DNA of 64,000 nucleotides, taken from positions 823,001 to 887,000 of the forward strand of contig NC_069135.1 of NCBI RefSeq assembly GCF_026914265.1. The letters are read 5' to 3'. Each line of letters begins with the position of its first letter. Within the stretch, counting starts at the first letter, position 1. Shown one piece after another: positions 49,461-61,557 of this stretch. The position numbers and the translations under genes are program-made. Source of the DNA: Mya arenaria (taxonomy: Eukaryota > Mollusca > Bivalvia > Myida > Myidae). The notes under the pieces were generated by a model. It did no database searches and was not told the origin of the DNA. It worked only from the letters and a program-made list of their open reading frames with translations.

Positions 49461-52400
49461 ATGACTGTAGAAGATGAAGGACGTTTGGTTGATCGGGAAC
49501 TGAATCGGTAAGATTTGAAGTACTGTATTAAATTAACTCCATTTGATAAACTGTCTCAGGGATTAGAAGACTTGAAACAATAACTCAAAAAGTATGATAG
49601 CTAAAATGTATGCTAAGATTTCAAGTTGTTATTTAGATCATGGGTTATTACAACCATGACAACAAAACAATAATACCTTAACAAACGATGTATATATAAT
49701 ATATATATATATTGTATAGAAACAAAGTGAACATACATTTATATAGTTTCCTAAAATAAAAAGTACTAAGTCTAAGACAAAGAAGTTATTTTGTTTTAAA
49801 GGAGAACGACTATTTGACAGATATATGGCCTTTAAGGGTCTTAAAAATAAATCCATTTTACAAGTTCTTGTTTGTATTTACTGTTCATCAATTGATCTAA
49901 CTCAATACAATTAGAGTTTTGACAAAGTACAATTTAAAACATATCTTTCTATCATTTGATAAAAGTTGACATTCAAACAATATTAAGTAATAAAATCCAT
50001 TACCTAAAAGAGTACTACTACACAAGTGACATGTTCCCAATATTTTGACCACGACCTACTTCATTATAAAATTTGTGATTCATAATTCTAAATTTTAGCA
50101 AATACATTGAAATATTCTTTGGTAGTATTTCAATACAGCTTCCAAACACATAATTTAAACCTTCTTGTATACTTTGTACATACGACATTTTTAATCCTAA
50201 ATTACTGAAAGTATTCTTATCAAATAAAAGCCATGGGAACTTAATGCAAGAGGTAACGTAATTGTGCAAAAAAATATGCAGTATTATACAGTAAGTGACT
50301 AATTTTGCTGCTACTAACATCAGCAGAATTCACTATTTTACTCCAAAAGGTGTAACCTAGTTTAAGTAAGAAATGCTAGAGAAGTCCATGTCCGATCGGA
50401 AAATAGCTTCATGTCAGAAAATAGCTCATGTTGGAAAATAGCTCATTGAGCAAATGTTTCTTGTTAACACATACCCGACCTTAAATAAAGATTCTTGTAT
50501 CTTGCTTTTCTTCATTACAATATTTATTTAACAATCGCCAAAAAGCTTTGGGATCAGAATGACCAATAATTTATATAAAATAATAAACAGTTTATTTTTA
50601 ACCCATTTGAAAGTACAAATTTTCTTATAATTCATTAATTTCTTATAAGATTTACTTTTTTATGAAATGAGCTCTAGCATCTTTACAATCATTACGAACT
50701 GAAAGTTTTAATAGACTCTTTAAATTACTCCTTCAGAAATGGTCATTTAACACCACTTCAAAAACAAGGTATAATCTCTCTTATTCCAAAACGAGATAAA
50801 GACTTAGAAAACCTTTCAAACTGGAGACCAATCAGCTTATTAAACACTGATTATAAGATAGCAACGAAGGCAATTTCGAACAGAATAAAAAAAGTTTTAC
50901 CTGAACTTATTGATAACGAACAAACGGGCTTTATCAAAGGCAGATATATTGGTGAAAACGTTCGTCTAATAGTTGAGGTCATGCAATACCTTGAAGAGAA
51001 TAATATGCCCGGACTCCTGTTTTTCGCCGACTTTCAAAAAGCCTTTGACAGCGTCGACCACTCTTTTATATTAGACAGTTTGAAAACTTTAAATTTTGGC
51101 TCGGATATAATACAATGGACAAAACTCTTCTACAACGATATACAAAGCATAATAACGAACAATGGTCATTTGTCTGAAACATTCCAAATTGAAAAAGGGG
51201 TAAGACAAGGATGTCCACTCTCATCGATTTTATTTATTATCTGCTTACAAATACTGTCTAGCAATATAAAACAAGATACCAATATTAGGGGAATCAAAGT
51301 TATCAATACGGAAATCAAACAATCGCTTTTTGCTGATGATGCAACTTACTTTATTGATGGTTCTGAGAAATCTTTCGAATCCTTGATCAAATCATTAGAG
51401 TCCTTTTCTAAATGCTCTGGCCTAAACCTCAACATTAATAAATGTATAATCCTAAGAGTGGGAACGTTAAAGAATACTACAATTAAATTATGTCAATCTA
51501 AATCCTTTGTATGGACTTCAGAATATGCGACAGCGTTAGGCATCACATTCTACAATAACAAGCAACAAACAATCGACACAAATATCAACAAAAAGCTAAA
51601 CGAACTACATAAGACATTAAAACAATGGGAACATCGAACACTAACTTTGTTGGGTAAAGTAACAGTTGTAAAAACGTATGCGCTACCAAAGATAATATAT
51701 CCATTTACCGTGCTGGCGAATCCAAGCAAACCCGTTATTGAAAATGTTAAAAGGGCTATCTTCAAATTTATATGGGATGGGAAGCCAGACAAAATAAAAA
51801 GACAAATACTGTATCAAAATTACGAATATGGAGGATTAAAACTAACAAACATTGAACATTTTCTTGACTCAATAAAAGCGTTATGGGTTAAACGATACTT
51901 GGATGATAATAATAAAAGCCAATGGAAAATCTTCTTTAAAAATAAACTGAAAGCACATGGCAACCAACTAATATTTGAATGTGAAATGGATAAATATTTC
52001 ATTGATAAAGTGTCAGGACAATGTGCATTTCTGAACAATGTGCTTGAAGCATGGAGCAAAATAAAACAAGTTTACGATCTAAATAAAATAAAAATAGCCA
52101 AAACAGTTATATGGAATAACAAAAACGTCCAAAACCTAGGAAACACACTTTTCTACAAACATTGGTATGAAAAGGGTTTAAAACTTTTTGAACACATTTT
52201 CGATTATAGAACCAATAATTTTTATGTTTTTAATGAAATTGAATATCTATACGGCATAGTAAACACCGATTTCATAAGATATCAGACCCATATTAAATCT
52301 ATTTCTGCAGAAACGAAACAACAGCTGATAAAAGATGGAATTAACCACATAAACGGCACGTCGCTTCGAGAAAAAATGGTAGAATCTAGGCAAAGAAATA

Positions 52401-55400
52401 ATATCCTGTACTTAATATTGAACAAAGCAACAATTTCATCGCCAGCTTCAGAATTAAAATGGAATGAAGCCCTGGAAGAAAACATTGAGTGGAAAAAAAT
52501 ATACTGTAATATATACATATCTACAATAGATACTACGTTACGTAGCTTTTACTACAAATTTCTTTTAAGGACAATACCAACCAACAAACTGCTTTTTAAA
52601 TTGAAACTTGTCGATTGTAGCTTATGTACATTCTGTAACTCGGGTATTGAATCTATTGAACATTTATACTGGGAATGTTACAAGACACAACAATTATGGA
52701 ATAAATTAAACAACTTCATAGCTTCAACAACAATTAACATAATTATAGGTAAACGCGAAGCTTTATTGGGAACAGTGACAAAAAAACAAATACAACAACA
52801 TATGCAACTTTCTTATTATTCTTATGAAATTTTATATACATTCAACCAAGTATAATAAAAGAACACTATCCTTTGATGCATACTTGAAGTATTTGAGATT
52901 AAGGATTAAAATAGAAGAACAAATTGCGTTGAACAATGACAAACTTGAAACCCACAACAAAAAATGGGAAGTACTTAAACATACAATATAATTCAACAAT
53001 AAAAAGACACAATTAGCCATACAAAGAACTCTTAGACTTAAAAAAACAACAACAACATTAATGGAATCTAATACAGGGGACACCGATCGTATAAACATCA
53101 TACGATCGGGTGTGTATGAAATGTGTATGTGTGCGTGCGTGTGTGCGCGTGTGGGAGCGAGTGTTTGTGCGTGTGCATGTGTGAGAGCATTATTGTTTCT
53201 GAATATATGTTTTCCTATCAACATACATAGATTTGTTGTATATGTTGAGAATTTAAAACTGTACTGATATATGTATCTATGTAAAAAAATAAATGAGAAA
53301 AAAAAATCATTACGAACTGGTGGTTCATTAACAATTTTCTTCTGTAACAACAATTGAGATTTATCAGCAGCATCAGTTGAAATATTTGAAACACTATTTG
53401 TCAACTTATTAACAACATCAACAGTATACTGTTTACTCATACTTAAGTATCTATTTCATCTGCCAAAGCAGTGATCTTTAACTCATCAATGTGACTTAAA
53501 AATTTATGTTTTGCATTATTATCCCATATTGGTATATTTACAACATTATCAATGGAATCAGCAACAGTATTAACACTATCAGTACCTTGATGTAATGACA
53601 TATTAATACTAAATTATACACAAGAGTGATTATCAGAAAACAATGAATCATGTTCCTGTACCTCAAAATTCTTGGAAATAATTCCGGCGATAGCAAAACA
53701 TGATCTAAAAGAGTACTGCTAATACATATGCAATGACCAATATCAATATCTTTGCCTAGCTATATATAGGTAAGCAGACTTACATAGATCTATCAAACGA
53801 TAACCATAGACTATGATAGTTATTTGGAGCATGAGAATCACGTGAACATCGTTCTACTGAACACGAAACTCGGTTTGTGGATGGAGGGCCATAACAGGTC
53901 ATGCTTGTCATTTGTTTTGTCGGACAAAATGTGTGGTCGGTATGGCAACGGCCATAGTGAAAATTCTTGACTGGACCTTGGCATCATGAAACTTGGAGAG
54001 GACCGAAAATACCACTTTTTAACTTGATTTGGCATAAAAGATACATTCATGAAACTTAGTACATGTATGTGATTAGAAGGCCATAATGACATTATACATG
54101 GCGTTTTATTGTGTTGTCGGACAAAAATGTGGTTTAAATGACAACAAGTAGTTTTTATGACAACAAAAAATACGCTGAAAAAGTGGACCACTGTGATATT
54201 TTGTTTGCAAGTGGTTACTGAACAATAAGGAATGTTCGTACATCATTTAAAATCAATTACTATAACAACATTACCGTAATGATAATATTGTAGTGCAAGG
54301 TATATTCACTGTCTTGTTTCTTTTCTTTTCAGTGATTCAAATATTGTTCAAGATGAAAAGAAATTTGAACATGATGTTTTTCTCATATACGCTGGCAAGG
54401 ATGAAGATATTGTGAGGAAAATACATAAAGGTTTGTCAGAAGATCTCAAGCCTGGTCTGCAATGTGCAGCACAGTTTGACCCGCGTACCTTTCCAACAGG
54501 GAGACCTGTGATGGCAAGTATATCAAAACTGATCAATACATCACATCGAACAGCTCTCGTCTTAACCCAACATGCTCTAGAAAGTCCCTGGATCAACTTG
54601 GAAACGATTCTTGCCATAGAGCAATCACAACACAGACAAGATAATGATTTAACTCTGAGGCTGCTCCTGGTTAACATTGAAGAATCAGAAGTTAAACGTT
54701 TGAAACGAGGACAGTTTAAGACAATACCTCATATTCCCGTGGATTTGAATGATGTCAATTGGCAGGAACGTTTGAGAGAACGGTTATTTGGTAGGTTTTT
54801 TGTTTGGTACAATTCATGTTTTGTTAAATTCAACGAAAACTACAGGGGTAAGCTTAGTAGTATAACATCAAATATAAATCATATTTCGAGCCCCGAGCTA
54901 AGGAAGGGCCCAAACAACCGTATATTGTTACATGAACTCCGACAATAAACAAATATTAACTTGACTTAAAAGACACCGGCAAACGTAATAAATCACAGCC
55001 AACATACCACACACGCATCAACATAGCTTAACCGTTAAATGTTGTTCAGGAGAACACGACTTTACTGGGTATGTCAGTGGCCATGACCTCACTCTATCCC
55101 CAACAATAGTATTACCAATTATATTTTTTTAAACAAATGTGAATATGAATCATAGCGATACCTTAAATCGATACTTCTTCATTCAACCATTGCATGCTTT
55201 TTAAGCTGATTAAATGTTGCTTGTATCTACAGCAATGCTACATAAATGTTGCTCTTTTTTCTTACAGAGCCCATTCAAGTACATGACATTTTGCCTGTTG
55301 GTAGTTTGGCGCATGGGCTTGTGTTTTCCCACTTCAACGGCTTCTTGTCCTACGTAATCAAACGTATGTGTTGCTGTGTATCTTTGTGTATTTAAAACGT

Positions 55401-58400
55401 TTTAAGAAAATTTAAACTTACACAAAACAAATGGCCTTCCATACACACATGGCATCTAAGAGGATAACTAATAAGTGGTCTTATTGGTATCCATTTGGTT
55501 CAGTTTGACTACTATCTAATGTTATTATGTCCAACATGTTGAAACCTTCAAACGTTGTAGTTTTCATACACCGCTCACATGTTTATTCCAACAGTTGAAG
55601 CTTAATGTGCATTTTATTTCAGATCTACCGGGTGGTCTAGAGAGGCATCCCATGTACAAAGAGTTCTCCGAACATTTCTGTAGAAAGTACAATATGCTTG
55701 TTCCGTTGTCGTGTAAAACGTTGAACTCATTAGAAGGCACAGATGAAAACACCGGCATTACAATTGAAAAAGATGGCGATAGTATTGAATTCAAAGTGAA
55801 TCACATGGGGAAAGAAAGGACCATGAGCATTACAGTCTACAAAATATCCAAGGGAAACGAATTCTACTTCTTTTTTGCCGACATGCCACAAGTTTTGAAC
55901 TGTATCTACCAGCTGTGGGATCTTGGAGTGAGTGGGGTTGATTGCCTGTTGCAAGTGGAAAGATTCAAGCACACTTATAACAAGGTCGTGAACCATGCTG
56001 ATTTCTCTTTGGAAGGCTATGACACGTTTAGAATGTTAGATTATGATGGTATGTATTAATTGTTGCAGTGATCAGGTCACAGTTGTATGTAACGTGATTT
56101 TAGTACACGTAATTTAAACTTGAAATTGAAATTTAGTCTTTATTCGCAGCACTCTCAACCAGTCTGACCAACAATAGCGGTGTTTTGGTCCATTGTATTT
56201 TAAAGCCGTAGTTGAATACAGACCTCGAGATAATCATTGTACAGGACTGTATATCATAATTTGAGCACCGATTTGAAGAAATGTTAGGACACATGGCGTT
56301 AACGTGGGATAAATACGTCGACGTTTGTTATGTCAATGTGTCTGTGGTTTGGTATGATGTCATCATGAGATACTTTCAAGTTTTTTTGAATTTTCTATAT
56401 ACTAGTATGTAAAACATGATACTATAACATAATAAAATAAACCCATGTTTGACGCGATTCATTTCGCCCAACATTGGTGAGGTATGTAATAAGCCAAATA
56501 AGATATTAAGAAAATATAATGTGTGAACAATTTAATTATTATCCGTTTAAAGATTGAAAAATATCAGAGGCTGGCAATATTCTATTATGCCTCAACAATT
56601 TATTAATAACTTTAAAGTTTATGCATACATGTATACAGTTTGTAAATATTTGCAGATAAAACCACTACTCACTTCGAGAAACTGTTTGAATCTGTGAAGA
56701 AAAGTGTTGCTGATGACAACCGGGCCAGGAAAGAAGTTAAGAAAAGTGGAAAACCTTGGGTTAGACAGGAATCTGACCAGGTCAGTTTCATAGCCCATCT
56801 ATTTATTTTGTTAAAAACATGATGTCATCGTCGGGCAGATTTTTGCTTGAACATCTTTGGATATGCTTGCATCAAACTCGCTACATGAACACAGTTCAAT
56901 GAATGACAATTCATGAACAAACGTCAATAATAATTGATTGGTTTGCACATAACTATTAATTCTTTTTTCGAAACAAATGAGCTTGGCCATATAGCTTACT
57001 TACCTAGCATGTTCGTAAACGAGAATACCTTTTGGGGTAAACATTTTGTATTTTAGGTAACAGAAGGTGTGCTTGTTTCCTGTGTTGAGGATTCCGTCGA
57101 GGACAGGAAAGTTGCTGAGCAAATAGTTGAGTATCTGGAAGAGAAAAAAGTCAAAGTGGCGCTAGGCAGTCAGTGTGTTGGATCTCTTTCACAAATCGCA
57201 AACTCCTATAAATGGTACGTGTTTGTTTTCTCAGAGGATGCCATGCGATCACATTCCTTGACATTCAACTGCATTCAACTGTTGGGCAATAGTGTGTCGG
57301 ATAATGAGGTAAAAGTTATTCCTGTGTTGAACAATATAAGCATAGAGGAATTGCCAACTTTTGTACGCTGGGTGACACTGCTGACGACTTCGGATAAGAA
57401 TTACTGCGAACATCTTTACGACACGATCAGAGGTATGTGCGCTATCTTTCAAATGGACACGTTCGAAAATATGTTAAACATTGAAATTACCAATACAAAA
57501 AAAGTTATTATAATGGTAAATTGTATTGAAATCAACCGTATTGCAATTGAAAGATTGATGGTATTTTGAATGATTGGTGGTATTTTGTAAGACTGGTGGT
57601 ATTTTGCAGGGGGTCCTGTTACAATGGAAGAACGCATGCCGGCTGGTGATGTGGCCACAGGTCTGTGCTGGGCGTACCTTGTCAATTACCTGAAGTATAC
57701 ACTGTTTACACTAGCTGTAGTGGAGGATGGGGAAAGGCGTTTAAAATTGGGTAAATACTTGATGTTTAGTGATCTTGAATATTACTTTGAATGTTAAATT
57801 AGTTGATATATGATAAAAATTGTTGGACACAGTGTAAAAATAAGCTTAATATTAGTAGCCAGCGGGAAAAAAATGATGTCAGTAATGTATTTTTATATGA
57901 TATTTAATTGAATTATCCCTTATAAGTCAAGTCGTCGTCGGCAACCTTGATACATAAAAACCGTTGGACAGTTGACTGAAAACATCTCGTTTAAAACAAT
58001 AAGAATGAGGCAGGGGAAACAACTCGCGTTCCACTGAAGTCTCATGTTACAATTCTCCAATAACCCTTTCGTGACACTGGCCTCCATGGCCGAGTGGTCC
58101 TGTCTGCTGTCTAAAAAATACTGAAAAGGCGGACCCGCGGTCCAATTCCGGCTTTTGTCAGAATATTTTACTACGGGAAAGCATTTGGTATCGTGTGGAA
58201 CCAATAAAACTGCTTTTTCATTAATGATATATGTTGACGAGATTTGCTGGCCAAATCACCCACGGTACACACCGAAGCACCGCGTAGTAGTGGAGTATCC
58301 GACGATGTGATCCAGACAGACATCGACATATATCATATTCACTGGGGTTTTCTCATAATCCTGAACTTAATACAGAACGGGTTTCCAATCATAAATTCAT

Positions 58401-61400
58401 TGAGGTTCTTTTCGGTTTGGGTCTTCTTTTATCTTCATATTATTATTGGCTAAAATAATTTGCCATATGATAAAACACTTGAAGACTAGTGAGCCATTGA
58501 TTATGATGTGATATTTACTTGCAAACAGTCATATTGACCTCGGCTGTATGACTTTCTGCCAGTTAATATCAGGTCATCCAGTACTTAATGGCTCACCAGT
58601 CAGTAATTGTATCTTATTGTCAGATTTTCTAAAACAAAAGCAGATGTATTGTCGTTGATATTGGTCTTGGGGTCGTTTTTTCTTTGAGTTTTCTTTGAGT
58701 CGTATAAATAAAATGATGTTGGCAAGTCCTGTCCTTCTGGTGAAAATATAACCCAAGGTGATGCCCATTGGTTAACTGTGGAAACGGACTGGCGTTGGCA
58801 TTGATCAGCTGGCGATACTCTTTCAATTTAATATAGACAGTTTACGTCCGAAATTAAAGTGCATTAATTATCTTTTGAAATGTGTAATGTTGTGTAAATG
58901 CCCGTCCATTTTGCTTTGCAGATTTTGTTCGAAGGATCAGAAAATTCTTGAAAGACAGGAACATTAGAAATGGTTGTTTGGACAAGGTTTGCATCTTATG
59001 CCCGGCTTCATGTGAAACACCAAACGAGATAGCTGAAGAGGCAAATGAAGGGTATTCGTTTGTGGAAAAAATGTTGTTGTTTTTATAAGTTTGCCGTTTC
59101 CATAGTTAAAATGACACTCACATTCAAAAAATCAATACATTCAGATGTATAACAAACTTTAAACAAAGTGAAACATAAATATTGAGTGATAAACCTTTAA
59201 CCACTTACTGAAAAATGCATTTATGGAAAATATATATTACTGATAACAATATTATAACCGTGTATTTAATAGCTGAAAGGGCAAAAAAATAAATGATTGG
59301 TGAATGCTAAAAGATTAACTGCGATCTACTATCTTCCAAATTAAACTCGGTGTCCTTGATAAGCACCATTGTTTTCGACATATGTTCATCCTGTTGGTAT
59401 AGCAAATCAATTGTATTAAATGTGTTAAATCTTATTTGGGAGTAAGAGCGCATCTGGAAGATGGAAATACTTCTCATATAAAACAGGGTCGGTATTATTA
59501 GAAATAAAAAAGGGATTGTTAACATACATTGCAGATAAAGTTATCGGAAGAATTATCAAAATGACGAAGTATGTATGTACTTTGCCTTTACTAAATTAAA
59601 TTTGTTTTCTTTATCAAAACGATCATTTAAATGCCAGTGATAACATTTGGAACTTTCGACCATTTTCCATCGAAAACAACCTCGTTCCTATGCCGGTACA
59701 TCAATAATAGTAGTTCGTGATTTTTTTTAATGAATTGTAGTGTCACAGTTAACGAGTATTTTGAACATCTAAGTTTATAAATTTATGGGCATTGAAGTTT
59801 ATTATTGGATTAATTAATAAGATTCAAAAGAGTAATGTCTTAAATTTTAACTGCTAAATTGAAATTACTACGCGATCTTCTTGCTGCATAGTTAACTGTT
59901 AAAACAACCCGACTGTTAACCGTCCATATACGTCCTGAGGTTGACTTCAATGGGAAATGACTGAGGATTTCCGAATGCAGTGAAAATAGTTTCAGGTATA
60001 TTCATCACATAAGAGGTTCATTGATATATTTTTAATATTTAGGTTATATCCTTCTGATAATTTTATTTTAATGGATAAAGTGAGTATGTTTTTAAACAGG
60101 GCAACAAATGGACAGGGAAGGCTGGAGAAAGTTGGACAGTTGCTACCAGTCTTTGCCAACACCGGGGGACACATTGACAGGGTGTTCAGTCTGTACGTGT
60201 ACAAGTACCACAACGAGAAAACACAGAAGGTAACCATGACTTTTCCAAACAAATGCAATGAATCTAATCACTGGCAAAGGGATATTATACAACGTATTGT
60301 AGAAGTACCAAAATGAAGAAAGTAAACAAAATTTATAATTGTTTTTTTCGCGACATTTTATATTTTGAAATAAATGTGACTTTGCCATTATAGTGTCGCA
60401 TGATAAGCATGTCAGCGATATAGGGACTGTAATGTCCGGCATTGTCGCTCGCCTTTTTGCCGTCACACGCATGTACGGTCACTTGGACGTGTTGGTGTAG
60501 ACTCTTCAAACTTGGTGTGCACCTTGGTCATGGTCAGTGAATGAACGCTTTTAAAGGTTAAGGTGACCTTTACTTCAACAATTCAACACGCTTTCGTTTC
60601 CATTCAATACATTTTGATCGAATTGATGTTAGGTGTTCTTCAGACTTGCTTGGTATGCACATTGACTATGGTGTGTATATGGCCGCTATTTATTTAATGG
60701 TCAATAGGTCATGGTGACCTTTACTAAAAAGCAGATTCGCGGAATTCTTGTTCACGTTATGGTGTTGAAAAAGAACTATTCGTCAGAGAAAACATTGAAC
60801 AAAATTTAATCGTAAAGCGCTATATGAGAAACAGTATCGAAATTTATTCCAAAAAGCCCAAAATAAACATGGTAAAACTGATGGTTTTCAAGTTAACTTT
60901 CTCATTTCAGACCGTTTACTTTGTCACCGAGGTTTGTACTCCGTTTGGATGTCTGCACCAGATGGCTTCCAAATTCCCGTTTGCTGGTTTAACAGCCGAA
61001 GACAAAGTCAGACAGGGTGAAAAGTTTGTAAACACGTACCGAGAAATAACTTCTCTACAGGCGGTGAAAGAAAAGTTTGGCGACTTTGAGAAATACACAA
61101 CACTGCTGTACTACAAAGGTTAGACATAGTATTTGTTAAAGTATATCACGGATTCATTTGTGGTTTAAAAACTTTATATAAATAAAACATATTTTTACTA
61201 GCACAGTGTGTGTCTGATGAAAGGTTCGTGTACATAGTTAAAAGCACATTTTAGTTTCACGCGCAGAAAACACTTTCTGGACTAGATTTCAACAATTGTT
61301 TTTTATCATATTTCGAAACATTGTTAATGAAGGTTTACATGTAAATTGACAGTAAATGCATGTGTGTAGTGTTTCCCCGCAAATTACGCGTTTATTTGTT

Positions 61401-61557
61401 ATCCTATTTTTTGACAGAGCCGACGACATTGATGACTGTCATTGAAGAGACGCTACTTGAAGAGACCGGGTTTATTTACAAGGAACTTGTTCGGCGTGAT
61501 TCTGATCCTGATATTCCTTTGCGTTCTGTTGCTGAGCCGGAAACCTCAACCGTTTGA
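49461..61557 (+). CDS. Tandem TIR-STING-TIR-STING fusion protein, 11 exons
   Basis: Exons: 49461-49507, 54333-54790, 55268-55363, 55623-56048, 56656-56780, 57057-57432, 57610-57750, 58922-59051, 60100-60229, 60911-61118, 61418-61557; all GT/AG, phases continuous, 758 aa. TIR1 about 27-165 (HDVFLIYAGKDED; FPTGRPV loop; W102 and E106 in SPWINLE). STING1 about 176-384 (VGSLAHGLVFSHFNGFL; R266). TIR2 about 385-510, diverged, no W...E. STING2 about 520-725 (GDVATGLCWAYLVNYL; IDRVFSLYVYKY; TEVCTPFG; LLYYKEP). STING binds cyclic dinucleotides; NADase-type TIRs cleave NAD+; TIR-STING fusions are known in oysters. There is no transmembrane STING N-terminus, so the protein should be cytosolic. The start is the first ATG of an exon that splices in phase to TIR1. 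STING identity is strong; ligand and activity are inferred. Confidence 0.92.
49990..50330 (-). pseudogene. Second decayed LINE endonuclease fragment
   Basis: A minus-strand open stretch of about 100 codons ends in EVGRGQNIGNMSLV followed by an STLL-like continuation after a stop. It resembles the same endonuclease region as 53440-53760 (GKDIDIGHCICISSTLL there), so it is probably another relic of the related family. Confidence 0.4.
50702..52855 (+). pseudogene. LINE ORF2 fragment: reverse transcriptase and C-terminal region
   Basis: The frame is open from the very first base of the insertion for 717 codons. Reverse-transcriptase motifs in order: LIPKRDKDLENLSNWRPISL, NEQTGFIKGRYIGEN, LFFADFQKAFDSVD, GVRQGCPLSSILF, and the catalytic FADD in LFADDATYF (near 51329). 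Then the LTLLGKVTVVKTYALPK and KFIWDGKPDKIKR blocks typical of L1/Tx1-type elements. The N-terminal endonuclease is missing because of truncation. After the stop at 52855 the C-terminal homology appears to continue in another frame (RTLSFDAYLKYLRL) to about 52990, so a one-base frameshift near 52820 is likely. It cannot be an autonomous element. Confidence 0.9.
50702..53304 (+). mobile_element. 5'-truncated L1/Tx1-like LINE with 15-bp target duplication
   Basis: The target duplication AATCATTACGAACTG is perfect at 50687-50701 and 53305-53319. The element between starts mid-ORF2 (typical 5' truncation) and ends in an A-rich tail. The 3' UTR holds a near-perfect hairpin (53080-53113) and a GT-rich simple stretch (53100-53185). 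It sits in intron 1 of the TIR-STING gene in the same orientation, inside an older minus-strand LINE relic. The perfect duplication and long open frame argue for a recent insertion. Confidence 0.9.
53440..53760 (-). pseudogene. Older minus-strand LINE relic (endonuclease end and linker)
   Basis: Minus-strand translation shows the C-terminal end of an endonuclease/exonuclease/phosphatase domain, STLLDHVLLSPELF, then after a frameshift SKNFEVQEHDSLFSDNHSCV. A linker leading towards KDARAHF continues on the far side of the young LINE (about 50660-50700). The young element thus split this one. Confidence 0.6.
53838..54190. repeat. Two decayed ~180-bp tandem units in TIR-STING intron 1
   Basis: Both share catgaaact/cacgaaact, agggccataa/aaggccataa and gttttgtcggacaaaatgtg/tgttgtcggacaaaaatgtg. 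No ends of a mobile element are visible. Confidence 0.55.
58073..58155 (+). repeat. tRNA-Leu/Ser-like SINE fragment
   Basis: An A-box TGGCCGAGTGGTC (58087-58099) and a degenerate B-box GGTCCAATTCC (58139-58149) lie with spacing like a long-variable-arm tRNA. The stems do not close, so this is a tRNA-derived relic in TIR-STING intron 7. Confidence 0.5.
60440..60740. repeat. Dispersed-repeat relic with ggtgacctttact words
   Basis: Two units about 160 bp apart share cttcaaacttggtgtgcacc/cttcagacttgcttggtatgc and aaggtgacctttact/atggtgacctttact. It lies in TIR-STING intron 9. Confidence 0.5.

Noticed and set aside
52832..53440. 202-codon minus-strand ORF as a gene
   Set aside because: It crosses the junction between the young LINE and the older relic, so it is a chance chimera.
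58073..58155. Functional tRNA gene
   Set aside because: A- and B-box-like motifs are present but the cloverleaf stems do not pair; treated as a tRNA-derived relic.
61500..61557. A pLxIS-type signalling tail at the end of the TIR-STING protein
   Set aside because: The tail has PDIPLRS but not the pLxIS pattern, and TIR domains would be the expected effectors.
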